This document shows positions 7,613 to 16,346 of a DNA stretch of 64,000 nucleotides, one piece after another. Made by a program: the position numbers and the translations under genes. Each line of letters opens with the position of its first letter. Within the stretch, counting starts at the first letter, position 1. The DNA is from Aliiroseovarius lamellibrachiae. GTDB taxonomy: Bacteria; Pseudomonadota; Alphaproteobacteria; Rhodobacterales; Rhodobacteraceae. The stretch covers positions 62,001 through 126,000 of the forward strand of contig NZ_JAHEVJ010000005.1 of NCBI RefSeq assembly GCF_018599245.1, given 5' to 3'. Under the pieces are notes generated by a model. The model was given only the letters and a program-made list of their open reading frames with translations, searched no databases and was not told where the DNA came from.

Positions 7613-8509
7613 ATGCCTGAGAAACTCTCTCACCTCGATTTCATGTCTGATTACATTATCGCACCTGATCCCGCCGCCACCCGTTTGACGCGGGCTGTGA
7701 TCGGCGTGGATGAACATGGGGAAGAGGTCACCACAAATGTGGTCGAAGAACGCCCCCTGACCATCTTTCTGAACGCCCGCGAGATTGTGACCGCGATGAC
7801 CATTGGCGATTACCCAGAGCATCTGGCCGTTGGGTTTTTGCGCAATCAGGGCATGGTGTCGCCAGAGGATGTGATCACCGGCGTGGATTATGATGACGAC
7901 ATCGACACGGTGGTCGTGCGCACGGAAATTGAAACGGATTACGAGGATAAACTCGCCCGCAAAACCCGCACTTCGGGCTGCGCCGTCGGCACCGTTTTTG
8001 GCGATATGATGGAGGGGCTAGAGGGGCTGACCCTGCCCAATGCCCACATCAAAACCTCTTGGCTTTACGCGCTTGCCGCGAAAATCAACCGTACCCCATC
8101 GCTGTATCTTGAGGCTGGCGCCATCCACGGCACCGTGCTGTGCCAAGGTGGTCGCCCGCTGGTTTATATGGAAGACGTGGGGCGCCATAATGCCGTCGAC
8201 AAAGTGGCCGGTTGGATGCGCGCCGAAGGCGTGACGGGCGAAGACAAGATCCTTTACACCACCGGGCGGCTCACCTCCGAGATGGTGATCAAATGCGCGC
8301 AAATGGGCATTCCGGTGCTGGTATCTCGGTCCGGGTTCACCGCGTGGGGCGTTGAAATTGCACAAGACATTGGCCTGACGTTGATTGGCCGAATGCGCGG
8401 CCAACGCTTCACCTGCCTGTCCGGTGCCGACCGCCTGATCCGCGATATGGACCCAGCCCACGCCGCCCCGGATGAGAAGAAATCACGCCGGAAAGGGGCC
8501 GAGACATGA
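7613..8509 (+). CDS. fdhD: Formate dehydrogenase accessory sulfurtransferase FdhD
   Basis: A 298-residue cytosolic protein. FdhD passes sulfur from a cysteine desulfurase to the bis-MGD cofactor of formate dehydrogenase. Family motifs seen: VEERPLTIFLNAREIVTAMT, DYPEHLAVGFLRNQGM, YMEDVGRHNAVDKVAGW and YTTGRLTSEMVIKCAQMGIPVLVSRS. The sulfur-binding loop reads RTSGCAVG with Cys123; the second Cys of the CxxC seen in E. coli FdhD is replaced by Gly. AAGGAT precedes the ATG. First gene of an operon with mobA and mobB-moeA through 4-bp overlaps. No formate dehydrogenase subunit is in the window. Confidence 0.93.
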   Translation: MPEKLSHLDFMSDYIIAPDPAATRLTRAVIGVDEHGEEVTTNVVEERPLTIFLNAREIVTAMTIGDYPEHLAVGFLRNQGMVSPEDVITGVDYDDDIDTVVVRTEIETDYEDKLARKTRTSGCAVGTVFGDMMEGLEGLTLPNAHIKTSWLYALAAKINRTPSLYLEAGAIHGTVLCQGGRPLVYMEDVGRHNAVDKVAGWMRAEGVTGEDKILYTTGRLTSEMVIKCAQMGIPVLVSRSGFTAWGVEIAQDIGLTLIGRMRGQRFTCLSGADRLIRDMDPAHAAPDEKKSRRKGAET

Positions 8510-9147
8510 GCGCCCCCAAACCACTCGGCATTATCCTCGCCGGTGGCCTTGCGACCCGAATGGGCGGCGGCACGGGCCAACAGCTCGACAAAGGGCGTTT
8601 GCCGCTTGGGGGCAGTACACTGTTGGATCACGTTATCGCTCGGCTGGCCCCTCAGGTCGGGGCGATGGCGTTAAATGCCAATGGCGATGCGTCCCGATTT
8701 GCCGACACTGATCTGCCGGTTTTACCTGACAGCATCGACGGCTTCGCGGGTCCGCTTGCGGGGGTGCTTGCCGGGCTTGATTGGGCCGCAGTTCAAGGCG
8801 CGACCCATGTGATTTCTGCCGCGGCCGACACGCCGTTTTTCCCGCATGATCTGGCCCAGCGCCTGATGGATACCGCACGGGCCGAGAGCACCCCCATCGC
8901 CTTGGCCGCCACGCTTGATCCCAAACGCGGCGCGATGCGCCAGCCGACCTTTGGGCTTTGGCCGGTCAGCTTGCGCGATGACCTTCGCGCGGCCCTAAAC
9001 GGTGGCTTGCGCAAAGTGGTGCTTTGGACCGATCAGCATGGCGCCGCCCTCGCCCCTTATGCCCCCGACCCGTTTGACCCGTTTTTCAACGTGAACACCC
9101 CGGACGACCTAGCCCAAGCAGAGCTTTATCTAAAGGACATGTCATGA
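8506..9147 (+). CDS. mobA: Molybdenum cofactor guanylyltransferase MobA
   Basis: A 213-residue nucleotidyltransferase that joins GMP to molybdopterin to give molybdopterin guanine dinucleotide. The nucleotide-binding loop begins ILAGGLATRMGG and continues to DKGRLPLGG; about five extra residues (TGQQL) lie between the two parts compared with the usual GGxxxRMGGxDK. SAAADTPFFPHDL carries the metal-binding Asp and NVNTPDDL the C-terminal signature. Its ATG overlaps the fdhD stop and its stop overlaps the mobB-moeA start, both as ATGA, so the three proteins are co-translated. Confidence 0.92.
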   Translation: MSAPKPLGIILAGGLATRMGGGTGQQLDKGRLPLGGSTLLDHVIARLAPQVGAMALNANGDASRFADTDLPVLPDSIDGFAGPLAGVLAGLDWAAVQGATHVISAAADTPFFPHDLAQRLMDTARAESTPIALAATLDPKRGAMRQPTFGLWPVSLRDDLRAALNGGLRKVVLWTDQHGAALAPYAPDPFDPFFNVNTPDDLAQAELYLKDMS

Positions 9148-10928
9148 CAGATCCCAAAATCTACGGTGTGGTCGGCTGGAAAAACTCTGGCAAAACCGGG
9201 TTGATGGAACGTCTGGTGGCGGAGTTTACGGCGCGCGGGCTGACCGTCTCGACCCTCAAACACACGCACCACCAAGTGGACCTGGAGGTGCCCGGCACCG
9301 ACACCCACCGCCACCGCACAGCCGGCGCACAAGAGGTGGTTTTGGCCAGCACATCGCGCATCGCCCAACTGCATGAATTACGCGGCGAACCGGAACCCGG
9401 CATCGCGACGCTGATCTCACGCCTGCATCCCTGTGATCTGGTGCTGATCGAAGGGTTCAAATCCGCACCGCACCCGAAAGTTGAGGCCAGCCGTGCTGAG
9501 ACCGGCCAACCGCTGTTTGCCAATAATGACGCAACCGTGCGCGCGGTGGCGGCAAACCATACGCCTAAGAATGGTGCCGTTCCGGTAATCGATCTTGATG
9601 ACACCAAAGCCATAGCCGATTTCATCGCGCTGGATGTTGGGCTGATGCCTGACGTCCCTGAAACACCCAAGGCAAACGGTCTTAAAAACGACTGTTTCGC
9701 CCTGCCCCCCGGCGTACATTGGACCCCGGTGGAGGAGGCGTTGGCGACATTGCGCGACCGTTTGGCCCCGGTGACAGATGTGGAAACGGTGCCGACGGAT
9801 GCTGCAAATGGGCGCATTTTGGCGCGCGATCACATGGCGGTACGTTCAAACCCGCCGGGTGCCAATTCGGCGGTGGATGGCTATGCCTTTGCCCACGCCA
9901 CCTTGCCAAGCGGCACACCGATCAGCGTGCCACTGGTGGACGGGCGCGCCGCTGCGGGGGGCCCGTTTCACGGCACCGTGCCTGCTGGTCACGCGATCCG
10001 CATCTTGACCGGTGCCTTGATCCCGGACGGGGTTGATACAGTGGTGATGCAAGAGGATGTGCAGATCGCGGATGGAATACTGACCATCCCAGCCGCACCG
10101 AAACCCGGATCCAACGCGCGCGCCGCGGGCGAGGATGTGGCGGCGGGTGCATTGGCGCTTGCGCACGGCCACAAACTGCGCGCACCGGATATTGCACTCT
10201 TGTCCGCGCTGGGGGTGGCCGAGGTTGAGGCCCATACCCGCCTTCGGGTTGGCGTCTTATCCACTGGCGATGAATTGGCAGCGCCCGGCAGCACCTTGGA
10301 TGTGGCGCGCACGTATGACGCCAACCGGCCCATGCTTTTGTCCTTGGCGGAAACATGGGGATATGAACCGGTCAATTTGGGCCATGTGGCGGATGACCGC
10401 GCAGCACTTGCGGTGGCATTTGATGACGGCGCCACCCGCGCGGATGTGATCCTGACCTCTGGCGGCGCATCGGCGGGGGATGAGGATCATGTGTCCGCGT
10501 TGCTGCGTGACAGCGGGTCGCTGCACCATTGGCGCATTGCGATCAAACCGGGGCGGCCTTTGGCGTTGGCACAATGGAACGGAACCCCTGTGTTTGGCCT
10601 TCCGGGCAATCCCGTCGCCGCGCTTGTCACCACACTGATCTTTGCCCGCCCGGCGTTTTCGGTGCTGGCGGGGGGCGAGTGGCTGGAGCCTTTGGGACTG
10701 CAACTGCCCGCCGGTTTTTCCAAGAAAAAGAAAGCCGGGCGGCGCGAATACCTGCGTGCGCGCATCGGCGCGGATGGCCGGGTGCAAGCGTTTAAATCCG
10801 AAGGGTCAGGTCGTATTTCAGGCCTTGCCTGGGCCACAGGTCTGGTTGAAATGTCAGACGAGGCGCAAGAGATCTGCGAGGGCGACCCGGTGCGGTTCCT
10901 GCCCTACACCAGCTTTGGCCTGGTGTAA
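9144..10928 (+). CDS. MobB-MoeA fusion, molybdenum cofactor biosynthesis
   Basis: A 594-residue fusion. Residues 1-165 are MobB, a P-loop GTPase-like adaptor (Walker A GWKNSGKTGL near residues 9-18; TLKHTHHQVDLEVPGTDTHR; LVLIEGFK). Residues 190-594 are MoeA, the molybdotransferase that inserts molybdenum into adenylated molybdopterin (NPPGANSAVDGYAF, GVLSTGDEL, LTSGGASAGDEDHV, FGLPGNPVAAL). The fusion couples metal insertion to nucleotide attachment by MobA, encoded just upstream. Such fusions occur in other Rhodobacterales. It is the last gene of the fdhD-mobA operon and converges on smpB. Confidence 0.92.
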   Translation: MTDPKIYGVVGWKNSGKTGLMERLVAEFTARGLTVSTLKHTHHQVDLEVPGTDTHRHRTAGAQEVVLASTSRIAQLHELRGEPEPGIATLISRLHPCDLVLIEGFKSAPHPKVEASRAETGQPLFANNDATVRAVAANHTPKNGAVPVIDLDDTKAIADFIALDVGLMPDVPETPKANGLKNDCFALPPGVHWTPVEEALATLRDRLAPVTDVETVPTDAANGRILARDHMAVRSNPPGANSAVDGYAFAHATLPSGTPISVPLVDGRAAAGGPFHGTVPAGHAIRILTGALIPDGVDTVVMQEDVQIADGILTIPAAPKPGSNARAAGEDVAAGALALAHGHKLRAPDIALLSALGVAEVEAHTRLRVGVLSTGDELAAPGSTLDVARTYDANRPMLLSLAETWGYEPVNLGHVADDRAALAVAFDDGATRADVILTSGGASAGDEDHVSALLRDSGSLHHWRIAIKPGRPLALAQWNGTPVFGLPGNPVAALVTTLIFARPAFSVLAGGEWLEPLGLQLPAGFSKKKKAGRREYLRARIGADGRVQAFKSEGSGRISGLAWATGLVEMSDEAQEICEGDPVRFLPYTSFGLV

Positions 10929-10976
10929 TCCCAACCCCATCGCGAATATCTTCGCCGCGCGCCCTCGTTGGTTGCC

Positions 10977-11010
10977 AAATATCCTGGGGTTCAAGGCGCA
11001 AAGCCCCTTG
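10977..11010. repeat. Intergenic repeat element, copy 1 (AAATATCCT type)
   Basis: AAATATCCTGGGG followed by a short spacer and CCCC in the 110-bp gap between the convergent stops of mobB-moeA and smpB. It shares the AAATATCCT core (GAGGATATTT on the other strand in the better copies) with elements at 16302, 21441 and 23680, all between convergent genes. The G-run and C-run can pair. This copy is the most divergent. Confidence 0.5.
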
Positions 11011-11038
11011 GCGTCACGTCTCGCACAGCCAACGCAAA

Positions 11039-11518
11039 TCACTCACCACGGCGCAGCAGACGTTGCTTTTGTCGCCCCCAGTCGCGTTTCGCATCCGAGG
11101 CGCGTTTGTCGTGCGCTTTCTTACCTTTGGCCACGCCGATTTTCACCTTCACCAGACCTTTGTGATTGAAGTACATCACCAGCGGCACAAGGGTCATGCC
11201 ATCACGCTGGGTCGCTTTCCAAAGCCGGGCAATTTCGCGCCGCGACACCAGCAACTTACGCTTGCGCCGCTCCAGATGACCCCATGTGATCGCCTGTTTA
11301 TAGGGCGCGATATAGGCGTTGGTCAGATAAAGTTCGCCGTCTTCAACAGCCGCATAGCTGTCGGCAATATTCGACCCACCGGTCCTAAGCGATTTCACTT
11401 CGGAACCCTGCAGGACAATCCCGCATTCAATGTCATCTTCAATCGCGTAATCATACCGCGCGCGCCGATTTTCGGCGATGACCTTATAGTTGGTGTCGTC
11501 TTTTTTCTTCTGAGCCAT
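11039..11518 (-). CDS. smpB: SsrA-binding protein SmpB
   Basis: A 159-residue basic RNA-binding protein that delivers tmRNA to stalled ribosomes in trans-translation. Family blocks: [85 protein letters not shown], and a Lys/Arg-rich C-terminal tail that enters the decoding site. The start MAQKKKDD at 11518 matches the family length; the frame stays open another 120 codons upstream, but that part overlaps the divergent agmatine deiminase gene and is a shadow. Confidence 0.95.
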   Translation of the reverse strand: MAQKKKDDTNYKVIAENRRARYDYAIEDDIECGIVLQGSEVKSLRTGGSNIADSYAAVEDGELYLTNAYIAPYKQAITWGHLERRKRKLLVSRREIARLWKATQRDGMTLVPLVMYFNHKGLVKVKIGVAKGKKAHDKRASDAKRDWGRQKQRLLRRGE

Positions 11519-11611
11519 AAAGGGGAGATAGGCGCTTCCCCCGGCCCTGTCTAGCCTCCGCCACCGCTTCTCTCTATCGTGACCGGGAATCCTGTCATTT
11601 TGGGGCAACAG

Positions 11612-12682
11612 ATGAACCGTCGACACATGATGCAAACCACAATGGCCCTTGGGGCCTTTGGAGCCGCTGGTCTGGCCGGGGGCGCTCAGGCCGCGCCGCG
11701 CCCACTTGTTCCCGCCGAAGAGGTCCCGCATGAGCTGACCTTTATGCAGTGGCCCGTCACGCCCGAGGTTTATGGCGACGCGCTTTGGCGGGAGGATGTG
11801 CAATCCACCATCGCCGCGATCGCCAACACCATCGCAGAGTTTGAACCTGTGGTGATGCTGGCAGGTGCGGCGCATCACGCCCGTGCACGCCGTAAACTAA
11901 GCAGGAACGTCACCCTTTGGGATGTGCCAACCGATGATCTTTGGTGTCGCGATGCGGGGCCAATCACCAGCATGGATGCGACGGGTCAGCGCGCATTTCA
12001 ACACATCGCCTTTAACGGCTGGGGCAACAAACAGACCCATGAAAACGACGGAAAAATCATCCCGCAATTGGCCGATCGCCTTGGGTTGCCCTTGATCCCA
12101 ACGGGCCTGAAAGGCGAAGCGGGCGGGGTGGAGCAGGACGGCCACGGGATGCTCATCGCGCATGAAAGTTCATGGGTGAATGACAACCGAAATCCGGGCC
12201 TGACGCGGGACGAGATTGGCACGCGGCTGTTGCAAGCTTATGGTGTGGATCAAATCCTCTGGTCGCCGGGCGTCTGGGATGAAGACATCACAGATTACCA
12301 CATCGACAGTCTGGCGCGTTTCACCGGCCCGGGTCGCGTGTTGATGAACCTGCCCGACCAGCCCGACCCCCGCGATCCCTTTCACATGGCCGCATTGGAC
12401 ACTCACGACATGCTGAAGGCCGCAGGTTTACAAATCGACGTGATCCCAGAGCCCAATAAGCGCCGCGTGAAAGACCCCGAATTTGTCGCCTCTTACGTGA
12501 ACTTCTATGTCTGCAACGGGGCGGTGATTGCGCCGGAGTTTGGTGACAGATCCACCGACAAAATCGCCCGCGATACACTCGCCCGTCACTATCCGGGGCG
12601 CGAGGTGGTCACATTAAACACCGATGCCTTGGGCGAGCTGGGCGGCGGCATCCATTGCGCCACGCATGAGCTTCCGGCCTGA
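11612..12682 (+). CDS. Agmatine deiminase / peptidylarginine deiminase family protein, Tat-exported
   Basis: A 356-residue enzyme of the guanidino-modifying superfamily that hydrolyses a guanidine group, in agmatine deiminase giving N-carbamoylputrescine and ammonia. Motifs: [18 protein letters not shown], and the C-terminal [13 protein letters not shown] with nucleophile Cys349. It begins with a Tat-type signal (NRRHMM, then a Gly/Ala-rich hydrophobic stretch ending AQAAPRP), which is unusual for cytosolic agmatine deiminase and suggests a periplasmic enzyme. The ATG at 11612 is chosen because it opens this signal. The true substrate is uncertain. Confidence 0.87.
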   Translation: MNRRHMMQTTMALGAFGAAGLAGGAQAAPRPLVPAEEVPHELTFMQWPVTPEVYGDALWREDVQSTIAAIANTIAEFEPVVMLAGAAHHARARRKLSRNVTLWDVPTDDLWCRDAGPITSMDATGQRAFQHIAFNGWGNKQTHENDGKIIPQLADRLGLPLIPTGLKGEAGGVEQDGHGMLIAHESSWVNDNRNPGLTRDEIGTRLLQAYGVDQILWSPGVWDEDITDYHIDSLARFTGPGRVLMNLPDQPDPRDPFHMAALDTHDMLKAAGLQIDVIPEPNKRRVKDPEFVASYVNFYVCNGAVIAPEFGDRSTDKIARDTLARHYPGREVVTLNTDALGELGGGIHCATHELPA

Positions 12683-12685
12683 CCC

Positions 12686-13180
12686 TCACCCTTTGGGTTG
12701 CTGTGCGACCGGTTGATCCACCGTTGCGATCCACGGCTTTATGTCCACCACAGGGGTGCCATCAAAGCAATCAATCGCATCAATGCCAATGCGTGTGCCG
12801 TCGACCGAGGTGATTTCAACCGTGGACATGGCAATCGGATTGGGGCGCACGGGGGATCGCAGGGAAAAGACGCCGCGCGGCCCATCGGTGTGACGCGGTG
12901 TCTGCACAATCAAATCGCGCCGCCCCTGATCCATCCAGTAAAGCACAATGATCTGCCGACCGGGTTCCAGCCCCAGCAAACCATCCGCATAGCGTGGATC
13001 AAGCTCAATGAAACACGCACCACCCTCCTCCGCCAACCGCGCCCGCGCGCCTTTGACATTACCCGGCGCATTGCCCGGCGACCACGGGCTGCGGATTTTA
13101 CCGATGAAAGCCACGCTGGGGCCGGATTCTGCGGCTGGGTCAAATGGCAGGGCAATCTCGCCGTCACGCTTATTGGTCAT
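12686..13180 (-). CDS. tRNA (N6-threonylcarbamoyladenosine37-N6)-methyltransferase TrmO family
   Basis: A 164-residue protein of the TrmO/YaeB family (UPF0066), SAM-dependent methylation of t6A37 in tRNA. Signatures: FIGKIRSPW, YADGLLGLEPGRQIIVLYWM, GVFSLRSPVRPNPIAMSTVEI and IDAIDCFDGTPVVDIKPW. The fold is the single-domain form without the C-terminal extension of E. coli TrmO. AAAGGAGATCCTC before the ATG at 13180 is a strong ribosome-binding site and fixes the start. It converges with the deiminase gene (3-bp gap). Confidence 0.87.
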   Translation of the reverse strand: MTNKRDGEIALPFDPAAESGPSVAFIGKIRSPWSPGNAPGNVKGARARLAEEGGACFIELDPRYADGLLGLEPGRQIIVLYWMDQGRRDLIVQTPRHTDGPRGVFSLRSPVRPNPIAMSTVEITSVDGTRIGIDAIDCFDGTPVVDIKPWIATVDQPVAQQPKG

Positions 13181-13264
13181 GAGGATCTCCTTTTGGAACA
13201 TCTTTGCATTTGAACTCGGCCAAACACAGGGGGCATGACGCCTCAGCCACCCAAAGGTCTGAAC

Positions 13265-13290
13265 AAAAAAGGCGCCCCGGTCGGAGCGCC
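13265..13290 (-). terminator. Rho-independent terminator of dapA
   Basis: Read on the minus strand: an 8-bp stem GGCGCTCC / GGGGCGCC with loop GACC, followed by TTTTTT. It lies 25 bp after the dapA stop and before trmO, which is on the same strand. Confidence 0.85.
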
Positions 13291-13315
13291 TTTTCCACTT
13301 GGTTTCAGACCAAGA

Positions 13316-14191
13316 TCAGTTCATCAAACCGGCATGACGCATCGCCGCATCAATTGCCGCTTTGGTGCTGTCTTCCAGTTCGGTCAGCGGGCTACGCACG
13401 TCGGTCTCGCACATGCCCAAATTGGACAGCGCGTATTTTGCGCCCACCAGACCGGGTTCGGTAAAGATCGCTTTGTGCAGCGGCATCAGCTTGTCAGCGA
13501 TGGTCAGCGCGGTCGCATAGTCACCGGCCAGCGTGGCCGCTTGCAGGTCTGCGCACAGGCGCGGGGCCACGTTGGCGGTGACCGAAATACAGCCCTGTCC
13601 GCCTTGGGCGTTAAACCCATGCGCCGTGGCATCCTCGCCGGACAGCTGACAGAAATCCGCGCCGCAGGCCATGCGCTGATAGCTGACCCGCGCCAGATCA
13701 CCGGTGGCATCTTTCACGCCCACGATGTTTTTGTGCTTGGCCAACACGCCCATGGTTTCAGGTGTCATATCCACCACGGACCGACCCGGAATGTTATAGA
13801 TCACAATCGGCAGATCCACCGCGTCCGCCACGGTGGTGTAATGCGCGATCAGGCCACGTTGGGTCGGCTTGTTGTAATAGGGCGTGACCACAAGGCCCGC
13901 GGCTGCGCCAACCTTTTCGGCGTATTCCATGAAACGAAGCGTCTCAACCGTGTTGTTGGACCCGGCCCCGGCAATCACCGGCACGCGGCCCGCTGCGGCC
14001 TTGACCACGGCGGCAATCACCGCTTCGTGTTCGTCATGGGTCAGGGTCGGGCTTTCGCCAGTTGTGCCCACAGGCACCAACCCGTTTGACCCCTCAGCGA
14101 TCTGCCAATTGACCAAGCGTTTAAGCGCGTCAAAATCCACTGCGCCGTTTTTAAACGGCGTGACCAGGGCAGGAAGAGATCCTTTGAACAT
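13316..14191 (-). CDS. dapA: 4-hydroxy-tetrahydrodipicolinate synthase DapA
   Basis: A 291-residue class I aldolase that condenses pyruvate with aspartate semialdehyde, the first step of the lysine and diaminopimelate branch. Motifs: [62 protein letters not shown], and GVKDATGDL carrying the Schiff-base Lys. The start MFKGSLP matches family length; the longer frame upstream has no support. It is followed by a clear terminator and is divergent from a lytic transglycosylase gene, both serving peptidoglycan metabolism. Confidence 0.96.
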   Translation of the reverse strand: MFKGSLPALVTPFKNGAVDFDALKRLVNWQIAEGSNGLVPVGTTGESPTLTHDEHEAVIAAVVKAAAGRVPVIAGAGSNNTVETLRFMEYAEKVGAAAGLVVTPYYNKPTQRGLIAHYTTVADAVDLPIVIYNIPGRSVVDMTPETMGVLAKHKNIVGVKDATGDLARVSYQRMACGADFCQLSGEDATAHGFNAQGGQGCISVTANVAPRLCADLQAATLAGDYATALTIADKLMPLHKAIFTEPGLVGAKYALSNLGMCETDVRSPLTELEDSTKAAIDAAMRHAGLMN

Positions 14192-14327
14192 GACACGCTC
14201 CTTTGTTGTTGTCAGGATTGGGCAGGGGTATGAATCACCCGGCCGAACGCGGCGGAAACTAGCCGGGTTCTGGCGAAATGCCAAGAATGTGTGTTGATCT
14301 GATAGGCCCTAAGGGTAGGTTTTGTCC

Positions 14328-16280
14328 ATGAAAGCGCGAATTTATCACATATTGTCGGTCATGGCCGTCCTGTTCTGGATCCAAGCCCCCCCTGCACACG
14401 CCCAAACCGCCGGCGAGGTTGCCGCATTTCGGGATGCCATCGCCTTGGCCCGCATGGGCGATTGGGATGAAGCACGCGTGAAAGCACGCGCCGGGGGCAC
14501 CCTGCCTGCGGACATTCTGGAATGGCACCGTTTGCGCCAGGGCAAAGGAGGTTTTGACGACACCATCCGCTTTTTGGCCCGCCACCCGGATTGGCCCGGC
14601 TTGAAACTTTTGCGCCGCGTGTCTGAGGCCACAATCCCGCGCGGCTCAAACGCCAGCAAGATCCTGACGTTTTTTGCAAGCCACCCCCCGCAAACCGGGC
14701 GTGGGGCTTTACGATATATAGAAGCGCTTGAGGCCGCCGGAAAAGCGGACGCCGCCCGCGAAGTTTTGGTCCGCGCGTGGACATCCCTGTCGTTGGATGA
14801 AGATGAACATAACGCCTTTGCCACCCGCTATCCAAAAGGCTTGGCCCCACACCACTGGGCGCGGACTGATGCGATGCTGTGGCGTGGCAATACCAAAGAT
14901 GCCACCCGGATGCTGCCCCTTTTGACCAAGGGACAAGCCGATTTGGCCCGCGCACGCATCGCGTTACGCCGCAAAAAGGATGGGGTGGATGGGTTGATCA
15001 AAGCCATTCCAGCCGCGCTCGCAAAAGATCCCGGTCTGGCCTATGAACGCTTTTTGTGGCGCGCTGCGAAAGGCCGAAATCAGGACGCTGCAGACCTTAT
15101 TCTGGCGCAATCTTCGTCAGCCAAAACCCTTGGCGAACCCGACCGTTGGGGCAGTTGGCGGCGCGTGTTGGCCCGTTGGTCCATGCGCGACGGCAACCCA
15201 AAACAAGCGTATCGCTTGGCCGCAAACCACCACATTGCAGAAGGGTCCAACCGCAATGATCTGGAATGGCTGGCCGGTTACATCGCCCTTCGCAAGTTGA
15301 ATGACCCCACGACGGCACTGAAACACTTCAACGCCTTCCGCGCGGGCGTTGACACCCCCATCTCTCTGGGACGCGCTGGATATTGGCAGGGCCGCGCGCA
15401 CGAGGCCGCCGGAAATGCTGAACAGGCCAAAGCGGCTTATGCCTTTGGCGCAAAATACCAAACCAGCTTTTACGGCCAACTGGCAGCAGAGCGCGCAAAC
15501 CTGCCAATGGACCCAAAGCTCACCGGGTCAGAACGCCACCGCAATTTCACCGGGCAACCCTTCTGGAACAGCTCGGTCATGCAAGCCGCCCGCCTGTTGC
15601 AAGCCGCGGATGAACTTTACTGGGCCGAACGGTTCACCGTGCATCTGGCCGAACGCCTGACACGCGACGAAATCGGCCACCTTGCGGGCTGGGCCGAGAA
15701 AATGGGCGAACCGCATCTGCGTGTGATGATTGCAAAATATGCCGCGCGCCAAGGTTGGGTGCTGCACCGACCCTATTTCCCAACCCCTGACATTGGCAAA
15801 GGCAATGCCAGCGTTCCGCGCGCCCTTGAACTGGCAATTGCGCGGCGCGAAAGCGAATTTGACCCAAGCGTGCAATCCGGTGTCGGCGCGCGTGGCTTGA
15901 TGCAACTTATGCCCGGCACCGCAAAGGATATGTCCAAACGGCTCGAAATCTCATACTCCAAAGCGCGCCTGACCGAAGATCCCGCCTATAACACACGGCT
16001 TGGGTCCGAATATCTGGCAAAGCTGATCGAGGATTTTGGCCGCAACCCGGTGCTGATTGCCGTGGGATATAACGCGGGTCCGGCCCGCGCGCGCAGCTGG
16101 CAGGACCGCTTCGGAGATGTCCGCGCACCCAGTACCGATATCATCGACTGGATCGAACATATCCCGTTTCGCGAAACCCGAAACTATGTGATGCGCGTGT
16201 CCGAAAGTCTGCCAATTTATCGCGCCCGCCTGACCGGAAAAACCGAGCCACTGCGCTTGTCAAAAGAGCTCAAACAATAG
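14328..16280 (+). CDS. Soluble lytic murein transglycosylase (Slt70 type)
   Basis: A 650-residue periplasmic enzyme that cleaves the glycan strand of peptidoglycan. Residues 1-25 are a signal peptide ending PAHAQT. Residues 30-470 form an alpha-helical superhelical region with TPR-like repeats, as in the doughnut of Slt70. The C-terminal SLT domain has the catalytic Glu508 in IARRESEFDP and the signatures GARGLMQLMPGTAKDM and AVGYNAGPARARSW. The ATG at 14328 is preferred over the TTG two codons earlier. It is divergent from dapA across about 136 bp of promoter region. Confidence 0.93.
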   Translation: MKARIYHILSVMAVLFWIQAPPAHAQTAGEVAAFRDAIALARMGDWDEARVKARAGGTLPADILEWHRLRQGKGGFDDTIRFLARHPDWPGLKLLRRVSEATIPRGSNASKILTFFASHPPQTGRGALRYIEALEAAGKADAAREVLVRAWTSLSLDEDEHNAFATRYPKGLAPHHWARTDAMLWRGNTKDATRMLPLLTKGQADLARARIALRRKKDGVDGLIKAIPAALAKDPGLAYERFLWRAAKGRNQDAADLILAQSSSAKTLGEPDRWGSWRRVLARWSMRDGNPKQAYRLAANHHIAEGSNRNDLEWLAGYIALRKLNDPTTALKHFNAFRAGVDTPISLGRAGYWQGRAHEAAGNAEQAKAAYAFGAKYQTSFYGQLAAERANLPMDPKLTGSERHRNFTGQPFWNSSVMQAARLLQAADELYWAERFTVHLAERLTRDEIGHLAGWAEKMGEPHLRVMIAKYAARQGWVLHRPYFPTPDIGKGNASVPRALELAIARRESEFDPSVQSGVGARGLMQLMPGTAKDMSKRLEISYSKARLTEDPAYNTRLGSEYLAKLIEDFGRNPVLIAVGYNAGPARARSWQDRFGDVRAPSTDIIDWIEHIPFRETRNYVMRVSESLPIYRARLTGKTEPLRLSKELKQ

Positions 16281-16301
16281 CGCGACCCCTTCCTCTTTCT
16301 G

Positions 16302-16345
16302 AAAATATCCTCGGGTGAATGCCGAAGGCAGAGGGGCAACGCCCC
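16302..16345. repeat. Intergenic repeat element, copy 2
   Basis: AAAATATCCTCGGG, a 10-bp spacer containing GCCGAAGGCA, then the hairpin GGGGC-AAC-GCCCC. It fills the 66-bp gap between the convergent stops of the transglycosylase and an EamA exporter. Read on the minus strand it gives TGCCTTCGGC and CGAGGATATTTT, the same blocks as copies 3 and 4. Confidence 0.65.
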
Positions 16346-16346
16346 T

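Noticed and set aside
11519-11878. N-terminal extension of SmpB (frame open for 120 more codons)
   Set aside because: SmpB is about 155-160 residues in the family, the extension is antisense to the deiminase gene and has no SmpB-like part.
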